Assembly (NCBI RefSeq): GCF_000420425.1
Contig: NZ_ATUX01000007.1
Span: forward strand, 186,001-250,000
Direction of reading: 5' to 3'
From: Schaalia vaccimaxillae DSM 15804
GTDB taxonomy: Bacteria; Actinomycetota; Actinomycetes; Actinomycetales; Actinomycetaceae
DNA length: 64,000 nt
Shown here: piece after piece, positions 26,823-36,184 of the stretch
Position numbering within the stretch: position 1 is the first letter of the stretch
How the letters are laid out: each line of letters begins with the position of its first letter
The notes under the pieces: model-generated
What the model saw: the letters and a program-made list of their open reading frames with translations, nothing else
The model's database searches: none
Told to the model about the DNA's origin: nothing
Made by a program: the position numbers and the translations under genes

Positions 26823-27668
26823 ATGGTTGATCGACCTAGCGTGGCAGGATCGCGACGGACTTTGCGACCGGGTGAAGCCGGAGAAGGCCAAATCTTTATG
26901 GCGCGCACAAAGTCCTTTACTCGTCGTTCACGCGATCTGCCGCCCAACTTGCAACGTACCTGGAACCAGTGGTCTCACGTTTACCTCATTGAACCCGAAC
27001 GGGGGTTGGGCTACACGACGGTGGCTGAGGATTTTCATCTGAACCTACAAGAGGTCTTCGGTCGCAAAGCTCCTGTCACCCTCGAGATTGGCTCGGGAAC
27101 GGGAGAACAGATCGTTTCTGCGGCAGCGCGTCACCCGGAACGCGATTACCTCGCTCTGGAAGTATGGGTCCCAGGAATTGCCAAGCTCATGTCCAAAGCG
27201 GTAGCCGCGGGAGTGACGAATGTGCGCGTCCTAGAAGCCGACGCTGCCCAAGCGTTGCCTGTGATCCTCGACGAAGCCTGCCTTGATGAGGTGTGGACAT
27301 TCTTCCCGGACCCATGGCGCAAGGCGCGTCACCGCAAGCGGCGCCTCGTATCGGATGCGTTTGCACGTGAGATCTCCAGGCTCCTGGTCGACGGGGGAGT
27401 GTGGCGACTTGCAACGGATTGGGATGACTACGCTTGGCAGATGCGTGATGTCATTGAGGGCTGCGACCTTCTAGCGAATCCGTACGAGGGTGAACGCCCA
27501 GACCCGGCTGATCCCCAGCCAGAGCGCGGAGGTTTTGCCCCCCGCTTTGACGGCCGCATTGTCACGCACTTTGAAACCCGTGGGATTGATGCCGGACGCG
27601 TAGCTCACGACATTGTCGGCGTGCGTTTGCCGCGAGGCGACGGCGAAACTTCGTGTACTGATGCCTGA
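26823..27668 (+). CDS. trmB: tRNA (guanine-N7-)-methyltransferase TrmB
   Basis: SAM-dependent enzyme that makes m7G at position 46 of tRNAs. Visible motifs are VTLEIGSGTGEQIV (SAM motif I), YLALEVWVPGI, and the TrmB signature WTFFPDPWRKARHRKRRL, followed by GGVWRLATDWDDYAW. The start used here is the ATG 9 bp after lepA. An ATG at 26898 with GGAGAAGG upstream is a shorter alternative (256 residues), and the first 25 residues are not conserved in the family. It overlaps the next gene by 8 bp. Confidence 0.93.
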   Translation: MVDRPSVAGSRRTLRPGEAGEGQIFMARTKSFTRRSRDLPPNLQRTWNQWSHVYLIEPERGLGYTTVAEDFHLNLQEVFGRKAPVTLEIGSGTGEQIVSAAARHPERDYLALEVWVPGIAKLMSKAVAAGVTNVRVLEADAAQALPVILDEACLDEVWTFFPDPWRKARHRKRRLVSDAFAREISRLLVDGGVWRLATDWDDYAWQMRDVIEGCDLLANPYEGERPDPADPQPERGGFAPRFDGRIVTHFETRGIDAGRVAHDIVGVRLPRGDGETSCTDA

Positions 27669-28917
27669 CGGGCAAGGGCAACGCAGAGCGTCAGGCCAGT
27701 GGGACGCTTGGCGAACCCTGGTTGCAGCGACAATTTTGCTGTGCTTGTGCCTATTGGTCCGCGCGCCCCTCAATATCGTCCCGCCTCTGCTGACCAGAAT
27801 CGGCGACGACCTGGCAATGGACGAGGTCGCGCTAGGCGCTTTGACTGCCGTTCCTGTCCTCTGCTTTGGCTTTTTGACGCCGCTCGGGTCGGCGTGGGTG
27901 AAACGCCTCGGACCTAATACTTCGGCTCTGGTCTTTTTGGTTCTGCTGGTTGTCGGGGCGATCATCAGGTCAAGCTCGTCAGTTTGGATGCTCTTTGCAG
28001 GCACCATCATCATGGGTTTAGGCACAGCCATCGCCAATGTTGTGATCCCGATGATTATTGGACGCGACTTTGCCACGAGGGCAGCGCTCATGACTGGGCT
28101 ATACACGGTTGCGTCCAATATTGGTGTGACAGTGGTGACGGGGGTTGCTGTCCCAACCGCTCAGGCAATTGGCTGGAAAGGAGCCACGCTGGCATGGTCA
28201 CTGGCGCCAACACTCCTGATGACCGCTGCGTGGATCAAGGTGTTCCCACCGCGGCGGCCACCGAAGAGTGACGTAACGCAGTCAAACGACAAAGCGTTGT
28301 CGACCTCAGCACCTGCCGTCAAACGTCAGCCTGTGTGGAAAATGCGGACGGCTTTGGCTCTGGCAGCGGCCTTTGGCGGTCACACTTTCGTCTACTATTC
28401 CTTCGCCTCATGGCTGCCCACGATGCTGGCAGACCTGCGTTCAATGACTGAAACGGACGCGGGCCTTGCTGCCACCGTTTTCCACGTCACGGGCATTATT
28501 GGATCGCTGCTTCCGCCGTTCATGCGGCGCAGCTTCGGATGTTCGACTGCGACGGTGCTCCTTGCGGTATCTGCCCTGTGGTTGGCGATGCCGATTGGTC
28601 TTCTCCTGGCGCCGACCTTGTGGCCATTGTGCTCCCTGTGCTGTGGGATGGGACATGGAGCGCTCTTTACTGCTCTTTTCACTTTGGTGATCGAACATTC
28701 CCAGACCATCGACATTAATCGGCGCGTAGTGGCGTTCGTTCAGTCCGTCGGTTATCTCATCGCAGCCGTCGGACCGATCTTTGTGGGGTGGCTGTATTCG
28801 CGAAGCGGCACTTGGATGGCTCCTCTCCTGACGCTCATTGTGTCCCTCCTCGTGATGACCGTGTCCTCGCAAATCGCAGCCCGAGGCCGTATTGATCTAA
28901 CCGAGGAGGGAGCATGA
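27661..28917 (+). CDS. MFS permease, CynX/NimT-like
   Basis: A 418-residue major facilitator with 12 predicted helices and the family pattern LVRAPLNIVPPLLTRIGDDL, followed by FLTPLGSAWVKRLG and GLGTAIANVVIPMIIGRDF, which recall the cyanate/nitroimidazole group (CynX/NimT) of anion and drug importers. The start at 27661 overlaps the trmB stop by 8 bp; the longer upstream reading frame would run far into trmB. It overlaps hemW by four bases, so trmB, this gene and hemW form one operon. Substrate unknown. Confidence 0.8.
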   Translation: MPDGQGQRRASGQWDAWRTLVAATILLCLCLLVRAPLNIVPPLLTRIGDDLAMDEVALGALTAVPVLCFGFLTPLGSAWVKRLGPNTSALVFLVLLVVGAIIRSSSSVWMLFAGTIIMGLGTAIANVVIPMIIGRDFATRAALMTGLYTVASNIGVTVVTGVAVPTAQAIGWKGATLAWSLAPTLLMTAAWIKVFPPRRPPKSDVTQSNDKALSTSAPAVKRQPVWKMRTALALAAAFGGHTFVYYSFASWLPTMLADLRSMTETDAGLAATVFHVTGIIGSLLPPFMRRSFGCSTATVLLAVSALWLAMPIGLLLAPTLWPLCSLCCGMGHGALFTALFTLVIEHSQTIDINRRVVAFVQSVGYLIAAVGPIFVGWLYSRSGTWMAPLLTLIVSLLVMTVSSQIAARGRIDLTEEGA

Positions 28918-30167
28918 GCCCATCCCAACCCGACGGAATTGCCTGGCCAGCTGACGGATCTGTCGACCCTGTCCTCGTTGAAAGCGAATCTGACCGTCCA
29001 CTGAGCCTGTACGTCCACGTTCCCTTTTGCCGCGTGAGATGCGGCTACTGCGACTTCAACACCTACACCACGGGTTTTGGTCCGGGAGCTGAGCCTGGAG
29101 CCTACGCGTCCTCGGTGCTAACCGAAGCAAATTTGGCGACGTCTATCTTGGAGCGAGCAGGGATGCCAGCACGTCCTGCTTCGACCGTGTTCTTCGGCGG
29201 AGGCACACCCACTATGCTTGACGCCGGCGAGTTAGGCGCCATCCTTGCTGGATTGCGCGATAGTTTCGGTATTGCCGAGGGCGCCGAGATCACTACCGAA
29301 GCAAATCCGGACACGGTCGACCATCGGACCCTTCAGGCCCTTGCGGACGCCGGATTTACCAGGATTTCCTTTGGAATGCAGTCGGCTGTACCGCACGTTT
29401 TGCGCACCCTTGATCGGACCCATGATCCGCGTAAGGTTCCCGAAGTTGTTGATGCTGCTCGGGCTGTGGGACTAGACGTTTCGGTGGATCTCATCTACGG
29501 AACTCCAGGTGAAACTCTGTCAGATTGGCGCCGGTCTTTGGAATCGGCTCTGGAGATGAATCCCGACCACATCAGCGCCTACGCCCTCGTCATTGAGGAA
29601 GGGACCAAGATGTGGGGGCAGGTGAGTCGAGGTGAATTGCCGACACCGGAGCCAGATGACGAGGCTGCCAAGTATGAGATCGCCGATGACGTCTTGGCAG
29701 AGGCCGGCTACCGCTGGTACGAAATCTCGAACTTTGCACGCGTCGACGAGGACGAAGCTGATATTCCGGCCGCTCAGTTACGCCACGCGTCGCGCCATAA
29801 TCTGGCCTACTGGCACGACTGGGATTGGTGGGGTTTGGGCCCTGGTGCCCACTCCCACATTGGGCGTTACCGCTGGTGGAATGCCAAACATCCATTGGCA
29901 TACGCAGGCCGGGTGTCTGGCGGTGCAAGCCCAGCGTCTGCAGGCGAAGTTTTAGACGCGGATACGCGCAGCCTCGAAACGGTTCTGCTCAATATTCGCA
30001 CCGCTGAGGGGGTTGCTATCGGGGATGCGGTTTGTCCCGACACAGTCGATGAACTCGTTGCCGACGGTTTAATCGAAGAGGCATCATTGCGCCGTGGCAG
30101 GGTGATTCTGACGTTGCGAGGGCGTCTACTTGCTGATCGGGTGACCGGCAAGCTAATGGGATTTTGA
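28914..30167 (+). CDS. hemW: Radical SAM heme chaperone HemW
   Basis: A 417-residue radical-SAM protein long annotated as oxygen-independent coproporphyrinogen oxidase but now regarded as a heme chaperone. It has the cluster motif HVPFCRVRCGYCDF (Cys-x3-Cys-x2-Cys), FFGGGTPTML, the substrate-side FGMQSAVPHVL and the HemW-type RHNLAYWHDWDWWGLGPGAHS. Its N-terminus overlaps the MFS gene by the ATGA junction. Location next to lepA and hrcA is conserved in Actinobacteria. The cofactor handled here is inferred from family only. Confidence 0.93.
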   Translation: MSPSQPDGIAWPADGSVDPVLVESESDRPLSLYVHVPFCRVRCGYCDFNTYTTGFGPGAEPGAYASSVLTEANLATSILERAGMPARPASTVFFGGGTPTMLDAGELGAILAGLRDSFGIAEGAEITTEANPDTVDHRTLQALADAGFTRISFGMQSAVPHVLRTLDRTHDPRKVPEVVDAARAVGLDVSVDLIYGTPGETLSDWRRSLESALEMNPDHISAYALVIEEGTKMWGQVSRGELPTPEPDDEAAKYEIADDVLAEAGYRWYEISNFARVDEDEADIPAAQLRHASRHNLAYWHDWDWWGLGPGAHSHIGRYRWWNAKHPLAYAGRVSGGASPASAGEVLDADTRSLETVLLNIRTAEGVAIGDAVCPDTVDELVADGLIEEASLRRGRVILTLRGRLLADRVTGKLMGF

Positions 30168-30172
30168 ACGAG

Positions 30173-30211
30173 GCCGCGCTCCCGTCATCAATTGAATGAC
30201 AGGAGCACGGC
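30173..30211. terminator. Convergent hairpin between hemW and the carbonic anhydrase gene
   Basis: A 16-bp stem (30173-30188 with 30196-30211) with two mismatches and a 7-nt loop lies between the convergent hemW and carbonic anhydrase genes and could end transcription from both sides. Confidence 0.6.
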
Positions 30212-30229
30212 TGCGATCTGTGCTGGGGA

Positions 30230-30721
30230 TTAGTTGGTGACAGGAGTTAACTCGTAGGTTTCCACGTCGAGGATGTAGCCCGAGACCCGATCTTTATGGA
30301 TGAGCTCTGGGGCGTTGCGGATTTTTTTAACTCCGTCACGCACGTCCTGGGCAAGATCGGTGAACGTGTGGGCCGTCCACGTGGGAGTGTGGCCCGTCTC
30401 GCTCACGATTTCTTGTTCCAATACTTCATCGGTGAAGGTGAGCATGCCGCAGTCGCTGTGGTGGATGACCAGAATTTCTTCGGTTCCGAGCTTTCTTTGG
30501 CTCACTGCCAAGGAGCGTAAGACGTCGTCACTGATGACCCCGCCGGCGTTGCGAATGACATGGGCTTCACCCGGGTGTAGGCCTAGGGCGTAGTACACGT
30601 CAATTCGGGCATCCATGCAGGTCACAATGGCAATTTTCATTGACGGAGGCATAACTCGAGGGTGGCTGAGCGAGGCGGCGGATTGGATGTTACGTTCTCT
30701 TAAAATTTGTGTGCTAGACAT
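30230..30721 (-). CDS. Beta-type carbonic anhydrase
   Basis: A 163-residue cytoplasmic zinc enzyme interconverting CO2 and bicarbonate. Zn ligands are in IVTCMDARID (Cys with adjacent Asp-Arg dyad) and HHSDCGM (His and Cys); IRNAGGVISDDVLRSL is the third signature. The length and motif order fit the small actinobacterial/Firmicute beta class. I favour the ATG complementary to 30719-30721 (with GGAG six bases upstream) over longer in-frame starts. It is divergent from the OPT transporter with an 83-bp spacer, so promoters are back to back. Confidence 0.92.
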   Translation of the reverse strand: MSSTQILRERNIQSAASLSHPRVMPPSMKIAIVTCMDARIDVYYALGLHPGEAHVIRNAGGVISDDVLRSLAVSQRKLGTEEILVIHHSDCGMLTFTDEVLEQEIVSETGHTPTWTAHTFTDLAQDVRDGVKKIRNAPELIHKDRVSGYILDVETYELTPVTN

Positions 30722-30804
30722 CATTTTCTCCATTGTCTGGGATCGATCGTTTTTCTGGGGTGGTAGCTTTTTCTTGCACATCCCATGACAGAGAGAATTT
30801 TTTC

Positions 30805-32781
30805 ATGTCTACTGAAAAAGTATCCGCTCAAAGGACAGTCACTGAGATGACGTTACGCGGCGTCATCATCGGTGGCCTCATCACCGTCGTCTTCACTGCG
30901 GCGAATGTCTATCTGGGACTCAAGGCCGGCCTGACCTTCGCGACTTCGATTCCCGCAGCGGTCATCTCAATGGCCATCCTGCGTAACTTCAAGGGTCACA
31001 CGATCCAAGAAAACAACATCGTCCAGACAATCGCTTCGGCGGCAGGAACTCTGTCAGCCATTATCTTTGTTCTGCCCGGCCTCGTCATGGTCGGGTACTG
31101 GAAAGACGGATTCCCTTACTGGCAGTCGGTCTTCGTCATCGCCCTGGGCGGCATTCTGGGCGTCATGTACTCCATCCCCCTGCGTCGCGCCCTCGTCACC
31201 CACTCCACCCTGCCCTACCCCGAAGGCGTCGCAGCCGCCGAGGTGCTCAAGGTCGGAGACTCGGCTGAAGGCCAAGAAGAATCCCACCGTGGTCTGGTGG
31301 CAATCCTGTGGGGCTCGCTGTGCTCAGCAGGATTTGCCTTGCTCGGCTCGATGAAAGTGGTCGCCACCCAGGTTTCAGGCGTCTTCAAAGTCGGAGCGGG
31401 CGGCTCCCTCTTTGCTGGATCCCTCTCCCTGGCTCTGATTGGCATCGGCCACCTGGTTGGAATCGGCGTCGGCGTCGCTATGATCATTGGCCTGCTCATT
31501 TCCTACGGTGTACTGTTGCCGATCCTGAGCTCGAATGCAGAAGGTATCAATGACCCGGCAAAGTTCGCTGATGTCGTCTCTTCGACCTTCTCTCAAGAGG
31601 TTCGACTCATCGGCGCAGGCGCTATCGCGGTGGCAGCTGTATGGACGCTGCTCAAACTCATCGGCCCCATCATTGGAGGCATCCGCGATTCCTTGGCTTC
31701 GACCTCCAAGCGCGCCGCAGGTGAAACCGTTCCGCTAACCGAACAGGACCTGTCAGGAAAGGTCGTCATTGGCATCACCCTGGCGTCGATGCTGCCCATC
31801 GGATTGCTGCTATGGCTTTTCCTTAAAGACACTCCCTTGGCTCACGGCTGGGTGGGGCTCGTCATTATCTCGATCCTCTTCATCCTATTGACCGGCCTGG
31901 CAGTGGCATCGGTCTGCGGTTACATGGCAGGCCTCATTGGCGCCTCAAACTCTCCGATTTCAGGCGTAGGCATTATTGTTGCCATCTCCGCGGCCCTAGT
32001 GGTCAAGGTGGTTCACGGAGCTATCACCGGCGACCAGCTCACCACCATGGTTGCTTACACATTGTTCACGGCGGCCATTGTCTTCGGCATTGCCACTATT
32101 TCCAATGACAACCTCCAGGACCTCAAGACCGGCCAACTCGTGGGCGCGACACCGTGGCGCCAGCAGGTGGCGCTCGTCATCGGCGTGGTCTTTGGTTCCG
32201 TCATTATTCCGCCGGTCCTTGACCTCATGCACACGGCTTTCGGTTTTGTCGGTGCTCCCGGCGCAGGAGAAAAAGCCCTAGCAGCACCGCAGGCCTCGCT
32301 GATTTCCGACCTCATCAAGGGAGTGTTCGGTGGTGACCTCAACTGGAAGCTCATCGGTATTGGCGCGATCATTGGCATTGTCGTGGTGATCATCAACGAG
32401 ATCCTCACTCACACCACCAAGAACCTGTCTCTGCCGGGACTGGCGGTCGGCATGGGTATGTATCTGCCGATGTCGGTGACCATCATGGTTCCGATCGGTG
32501 CGCTGCTGGGCATGATCCACGACAAGTGGGCTTCCAAGCAGGCTGACCCAGAGAAAGCTAAGCGGATGGGCACGCTGATTGCTACAGGTTTGATCGTCGG
32601 CGAATCCCTGTGGGGAGTCATCTATGCGGGCATCGTGGGCTTCTCCGGTTCCGACGAACCTCTTGCTGTGGTCCCTGATTCCTTTGCAACTGCCGCGCAG
32701 TGGATCGGCGTCCTGCTCTTCGCAGCGATCGTGGGCTTCTTGTACTCGAAGATGCGCAAGGACGGTGCTTCGAAGAAGTAA
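30805..32781 (+). CDS. OPT family oligopeptide transporter
   Basis: A 658-residue membrane protein with about 15-16 hydrophobic helices, the OPT/YSL family pattern. The N-terminal MTLRGVIIGGLITVVFTAANVYLGLK segment is a typical first-helix signature and SGVGIIVAISAALVVK lies in the middle. OPT proteins are proton-coupled importers of tetra- or pentapeptides, glutathione or metal chelates; the substrate is not readable here. The ATG at 30805 is preceded by GAGAGAA. A strong hairpin follows. Confidence 0.88.
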   Translation: MSTEKVSAQRTVTEMTLRGVIIGGLITVVFTAANVYLGLKAGLTFATSIPAAVISMAILRNFKGHTIQENNIVQTIASAAGTLSAIIFVLPGLVMVGYWKDGFPYWQSVFVIALGGILGVMYSIPLRRALVTHSTLPYPEGVAAAEVLKVGDSAEGQEESHRGLVAILWGSLCSAGFALLGSMKVVATQVSGVFKVGAGGSLFAGSLSLALIGIGHLVGIGVGVAMIIGLLISYGVLLPILSSNAEGINDPAKFADVVSSTFSQEVRLIGAGAIAVAAVWTLLKLIGPIIGGIRDSLASTSKRAAGETVPLTEQDLSGKVVIGITLASMLPIGLLLWLFLKDTPLAHGWVGLVIISILFILLTGLAVASVCGYMAGLIGASNSPISGVGIIVAISAALVVKVVHGAITGDQLTTMVAYTLFTAAIVFGIATISNDNLQDLKTGQLVGATPWRQQVALVIGVVFGSVIIPPVLDLMHTAFGFVGAPGAGEKALAAPQASLISDLIKGVFGGDLNWKLIGIGAIIGIVVVIINEILTHTTKNLSLPGLAVGMGMYLPMSVTIMVPIGALLGMIHDKWASKQADPEKAKRMGTLIATGLIVGESLWGVIYAGIVGFSGSDEPLAVVPDSFATAAQWIGVLLFAAIVGFLYSKMRKDGASKK

Positions 32782-32795
32782 CCTCATCACGCAAG

Positions 32796-32838
32796 GCCGT
32801 CGGCCCGGTCCTCTTTTTACGAGGGCCGGGCCGACGGC
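32796..32838 (+). terminator. Terminator of the OPT transporter gene
   Basis: An 18-bp stem (32796-32813 with 32821-32838; one G-U pair) with a T-rich 7-nt loop begins 14 bp after the OPT stop. It is one of the strongest hairpins in the window. Confidence 0.85.
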
Positions 32839-32877
32839 GTTTCGCCGGTGATGGCATGCGTCAAAGCGCCATAGAGT

Positions 32878-33813
32878 GTGCGGGTGACTGTAAGCCCTTC
32901 TTTCGATCCCTATGGGACCAATATCTTCGAGTCTGATCCGCACCGCGACGGTCCCAATGCGAGGCGGCCTCGTTCCACCCAGGTCCATATCCAGATCGGA
33001 ATGGTTCTAGAAGACGTGGGGACGGGGTGGGTGGGCGCTGTGACCCGCGTAGAAAAGTCGGGTGGTGTGTACCTGGTCGAGTTGGAGGATCGACGAGGCC
33101 GAGTCCGCTCTTTCCCCCTTGGTGGCGGCTTTTGGCTGGAAGGACGGCCCATTGAGGCGCTTCCTCCGAAACCTGGCGCAGATGACCCCACCTTGGCACG
33201 AGGGCGAACGTCCTCGACTATGACGACTCCTGGAGGGCGCGTGGTGACGAACTCCGGCTCCATTGCCGCCCCCGAACGTGGTGCTCGCGTTGCCCGAGCC
33301 TCCCGCATCTGGGTCGAGGGGCGTCACGACGCAGAGCTCATTCAGCATGTGTGGGGTGACGATCTGGCAGGAGAAGGAGTTGTTGTCCAACTGCTCGAGG
33401 GTGTAGACAACCTTGAAGAAATCCTTCAGATCTACGGCCCATCAACCACGCGGCGCGCGGGAATCCTCGTCGACCACATGGTGTCGGGTTCGAAAGAGTA
33501 CCGGATTGCCGAGGCAGTGATGCGCCGCTGGGGTGACTCTGTCTTGGTGTTAGGCCACCCGTACGTGGATGTGTGGCAGGCAGTGAAGCCTGAGCGTGTC
33601 GGCCTTCATAGGTGGCCGAATATCCCACGCGGCACTGATATTAAGGTTGGCACACTTCAGGCGTTGGGCTGGCCTCACGCTAACCAGACAGATATTGCAA
33701 TGGGATGGAAACGAATTCTGTCCACTGTGCGTAACTACCGTGACCTCGAGCCAGCCCTCCTGGGGCGAGTGGAGGAACTCATTGACTTTGTGACCGCTGT
33801 GGGAACCGAGTGA
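32878..33813 (+). CDS. DUF3097 family protein
   Basis: A 311-residue member of a family found almost only in Actinobacteria. The first 110 residues have a proline/arginine-rich beta-type character with VLEDVGTGWVGAVTRVEKSGG; the second half has RIWVEGRHDAELIQHVWGDDL and ILVDHMVSGSKE, a TOPRIM-like acidic pattern, then GHPYVDVWQAVKP. The function is unknown. Starts GTG 32878 or GTG 32884 are both possible, neither with a clear ribosome-binding site. Its conserved place between hemW and hrcA suggests a core housekeeping role, possibly with RNA or DNA, which is an inference. Confidence 0.75.
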   Translation: MRVTVSPSFDPYGTNIFESDPHRDGPNARRPRSTQVHIQIGMVLEDVGTGWVGAVTRVEKSGGVYLVELEDRRGRVRSFPLGGGFWLEGRPIEALPPKPGADDPTLARGRTSSTMTTPGGRVVTNSGSIAAPERGARVARASRIWVEGRHDAELIQHVWGDDLAGEGVVVQLLEGVDNLEEILQIYGPSTTRRAGILVDHMVSGSKEYRIAEAVMRRWGDSVLVLGHPYVDVWQAVKPERVGLHRWPNIPRGTDIKVGTLQALGWPHANQTDIAMGWKRILSTVRNYRDLEPALLGRVEELIDFVTAVGTE

Positions 33814-33893
33814 CTTGGCAGCAGGGGAGTTGGTGGAGGCCATGGCTGATCTGAATCACCCTAAGCGAACAGGAAGTCGTCGAGGCCTCGGAG

Positions 33894-33925
33894 TAAGATT
33901 GGCACTCAGGAACACCGAGTGCCAA
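33894..33925 (+). promoter_or_regulatory. CIRCE operator of hrcA-dnaJ with candidate -10
   Basis: A perfect CIRCE-type inverted repeat, TTGGCACTC-N9-GAGTGCCAA, spans 33899-33925; the classical sequence is TTAGCACTC-N9-GAGTGCTAA, so each arm has one change. TAAGAT at 33894-33899 is a possible -10 element that overlaps the operator, so HrcA binding would block transcription. It lies 39 bp ahead of hrcA, implying autoregulated heat-shock control. Confidence 0.9.
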
Positions 33926-33964
33926 CGCCACGCAAGCTGCTGAATGAGGGAAGGGAGAGTGGAC

Positions 33965-34987
33965 ATGAGTGAAGAGCGCAGGCTTGACGTGCTGCGAGCA
34001 ATCGTCACCGAATACGTCCACACCCGCGAACCCGTGGGCTCCAAAGTCATCGCCCAAACTCATGACCTCGGAGTCTCGTCGGCGACAATACGCAACGACA
34101 TGGCCGTCCTCGAAGAAGCTGGATTGATCTACCAACCCCATACCAGTGCCGGACGCGTCCCCACGGACAAGGGCTACCGCGTATTTGTTGACCGCCTGGC
34201 CGCCTTCAAACCCATGAGTGCTCCGGAACGCCAGGCCGTGGAGAAGTTCCTGTCTCAAAGCACCGACATTGACGAGGTCGTGGCTGGCACGGTGCGACTT
34301 CTAGCCCAGGTAACTCGCCAAGTCGCCGTTGTCGAATATCCGACTCTAGAAAACCAGACCCTCCGCAGGGCTGAACTGGTAGATCTTGGGCTCGGACGCC
34401 TCCTCGTTATTGTCATTACGGACGCTGGTCGCGTTCAAGAACGCACTCTGGAGCCGGGCTGCGAATTGGATGAAGTAACCATCTCAGACATGCGGGCTCG
34501 CTTCAATGAAGCAGCCGAATCAAAGAACTCTCGCGCGATGGTAGAGCCTCTCGAAGCGGTTGTTGAAGCCACTCCTGCGAACGTGCGCCCAGCCGCAGAA
34601 ATGATCCGCAGTGCCATCATTGACCTCATGACACCAGCGGCTGAATCGCGCATCATGATGGCCGGAATTTCGAACCTTGCGCGAGGCGCCGTCGATTTTC
34701 GCGATATTGCTCCTGTCCTGGATGCTCTTGAAGAACAAGTGGTCCTCATGAGGCTTTTCGCCGAACTCGACACCGACCAGGACCTGCATGTCTCAATTGG
34801 CACCGAGAACACCCACGATGGGCTTTCCGAAGCCTCAATTATTACCGGCACCTACCGCGTTTCTGACGCTCAGGAGGGGCCCGCCGCGCATCTTGGAATC
34901 ATTGGCCCGACCCGAATGGACTACTCGCGGACAATGTCGTCGGTGCGAGCCATCTCCTCCTATCTATCCAGATATTTGACCCGCTGA
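33965..34987 (+). CDS. hrcA: Heat-inducible transcription repressor HrcA
   Basis: Repressor of chaperone genes that binds the CIRCE operator just upstream. The 340-residue protein opens with a winged-helix domain (residues about 1-75, with EPVGSKVIAQTHDLGVSSATIRNDM and TSAGRVPTDKGYRVFVD), followed by the GAF-like and dimerisation region with IIGPTRMDYSRTMSSV near the C-terminus. ATG 33965 has AGGGAGA at 33952-33958. The next genes dnaJ and rsmE follow in the same direction, which forms the classic hrcA-dnaJ operon. Confidence 0.97.
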   Translation: MSEERRLDVLRAIVTEYVHTREPVGSKVIAQTHDLGVSSATIRNDMAVLEEAGLIYQPHTSAGRVPTDKGYRVFVDRLAAFKPMSAPERQAVEKFLSQSTDIDEVVAGTVRLLAQVTRQVAVVEYPTLENQTLRRAELVDLGLGRLLVIVITDAGRVQERTLEPGCELDEVTISDMRARFNEAAESKNSRAMVEPLEAVVEATPANVRPAAEMIRSAIIDLMTPAAESRIMMAGISNLARGAVDFRDIAPVLDALEEQVVLMRLFAELDTDQDLHVSIGTENTHDGLSEASIITGTYRVSDAQEGPAAHLGIIGPTRMDYSRTMSSVRAISSYLSRYLTR

Positions 34988-35050
34988 GGCAGATCACTAA
35001 GCCACCATGAGACCATCACACTGTTTCAACCCGATGAGGAAGCCGACCGA

Positions 35051-36184
35051 GTGAACGATTACTACGAGATCCTGGGCGTGGCCCGGGATGCTAGCCAAGA
35101 AGAGATCAAAAAGGCCTACCGTAAGAAGGCTCGGCTGCTTCATCCCGACTACGCTGGCCCCGATTCAGAAGAGGCTTTCAAAGAGCTTTCAGTGGCATAC
35201 GAAACCCTGTCAGATCCGGAGAAACGCCAGATGTATGACATTGGTGGCCCGGAAGCTCTGCGAGGAGGAGCCGGCGCAGGCTCACCATTTGGTGCAGGCG
35301 GCTTCGGGGATATTTTCGATGCCATGTTTGGCGGTGGCTTCTCCACAGGATTCTCGGGTGGAGGCGCAGGCCAGGCCTCGCGGGTCAAGCGAGGTAAAGA
35401 CCAACGAGTCGCTGTCGACATCACCCTTGAGGAGGCAACCTTCGGAGCGAAGAAAGACGTCAAGTACACGACCTATGCCACGTGTGAGACCTGTGGCGGC
35501 GATATGTGCCAGCCGGGTACCCAACCCGTCACCTGTTCGACATGTTCGGGTTCGGGTTTCATCACTCGTGTCCAGTCCACGCTCTTTGGACGCATGCAGA
35601 CGCAGTCCCCGTGCGCAGCATGTCAGGGCTTTGGCACGACCATCCCGAATCCCTGTTCGGAGTGTGCGGGTAAAGGTCGAGTGCGTACCAGTCGCACCAT
35701 TACAGTTGATATTCCAGCCGGTGCGGATGAAGGTACCCAGATCCGAGCAACCGGTCAGGCTGAGGTTGGTGAAGGGGGCGGCCCCAACGGCGACCTCTAC
35801 CTGCTGATCCGCGAAAAGAAACACCCGATTTTTGATCGGCGAGGCGATGATCTGCATACGTGGATCACGATCCCAATGACCACGGCCGCGTTGGGCACTG
35901 AATTCGAGCTCGATACTCTCGACGGCAAGAAGACTTTGACGATTAAAGCTGGTACTCAGCCCCACGACGATATTGTTCTGGACGACCTGGGCGTGGGGCG
36001 CCTCCAACGCCAAGGTAGGGGAGACTTGCACGTCCATATTGACGTGGAGATTCCTAAGAAGCTCGACGCAAAATCGCGTGAACTTCTCGAGGAGTTGGCG
36101 GCGCTTCGCCAAGAGGTCCGTTTTGAACCGCATCGCCAGGACAAGGGGTTCTTTGATCGACTCCGTGACACCTTTGGTGGCTAA
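35051..36184 (+). CDS. dnaJ: Chaperone protein DnaJ
   Basis: Hsp40 co-chaperone that stimulates DnaK, 377 residues. The J domain (residues 1-70) has the HPD motif as LHPDYAG; a Gly/Phe-rich region follows (about 77-105, [10 protein letters not shown]); the zinc-finger region shows [25 protein letters not shown] and CSECAGKG; then the C-terminal peptide-binding domain. The first CxxCxGxG repeat departs from consensus (Asp in place of the last Gly). This is the DnaJ2-type copy that pairs with hrcA; dnaK and grpE are not in the window. GTG start with AGGAAG upstream. Confidence 0.95.
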   Translation: MNDYYEILGVARDASQEEIKKAYRKKARLLHPDYAGPDSEEAFKELSVAYETLSDPEKRQMYDIGGPEALRGGAGAGSPFGAGGFGDIFDAMFGGGFSTGFSGGGAGQASRVKRGKDQRVAVDITLEEATFGAKKDVKYTTYATCETCGGDMCQPGTQPVTCSTCSGSGFITRVQSTLFGRMQTQSPCAACQGFGTTIPNPCSECAGKGRVRTSRTITVDIPAGADEGTQIRATGQAEVGEGGGPNGDLYLLIREKKHPIFDRRGDDLHTWITIPMTTAALGTEFELDTLDGKKTLTIKAGTQPHDDIVLDDLGVGRLQRQGRGDLHVHIDVEIPKKLDAKSRELLEELAALRQEVRFEPHRQDKGFFDRLRDTFGG

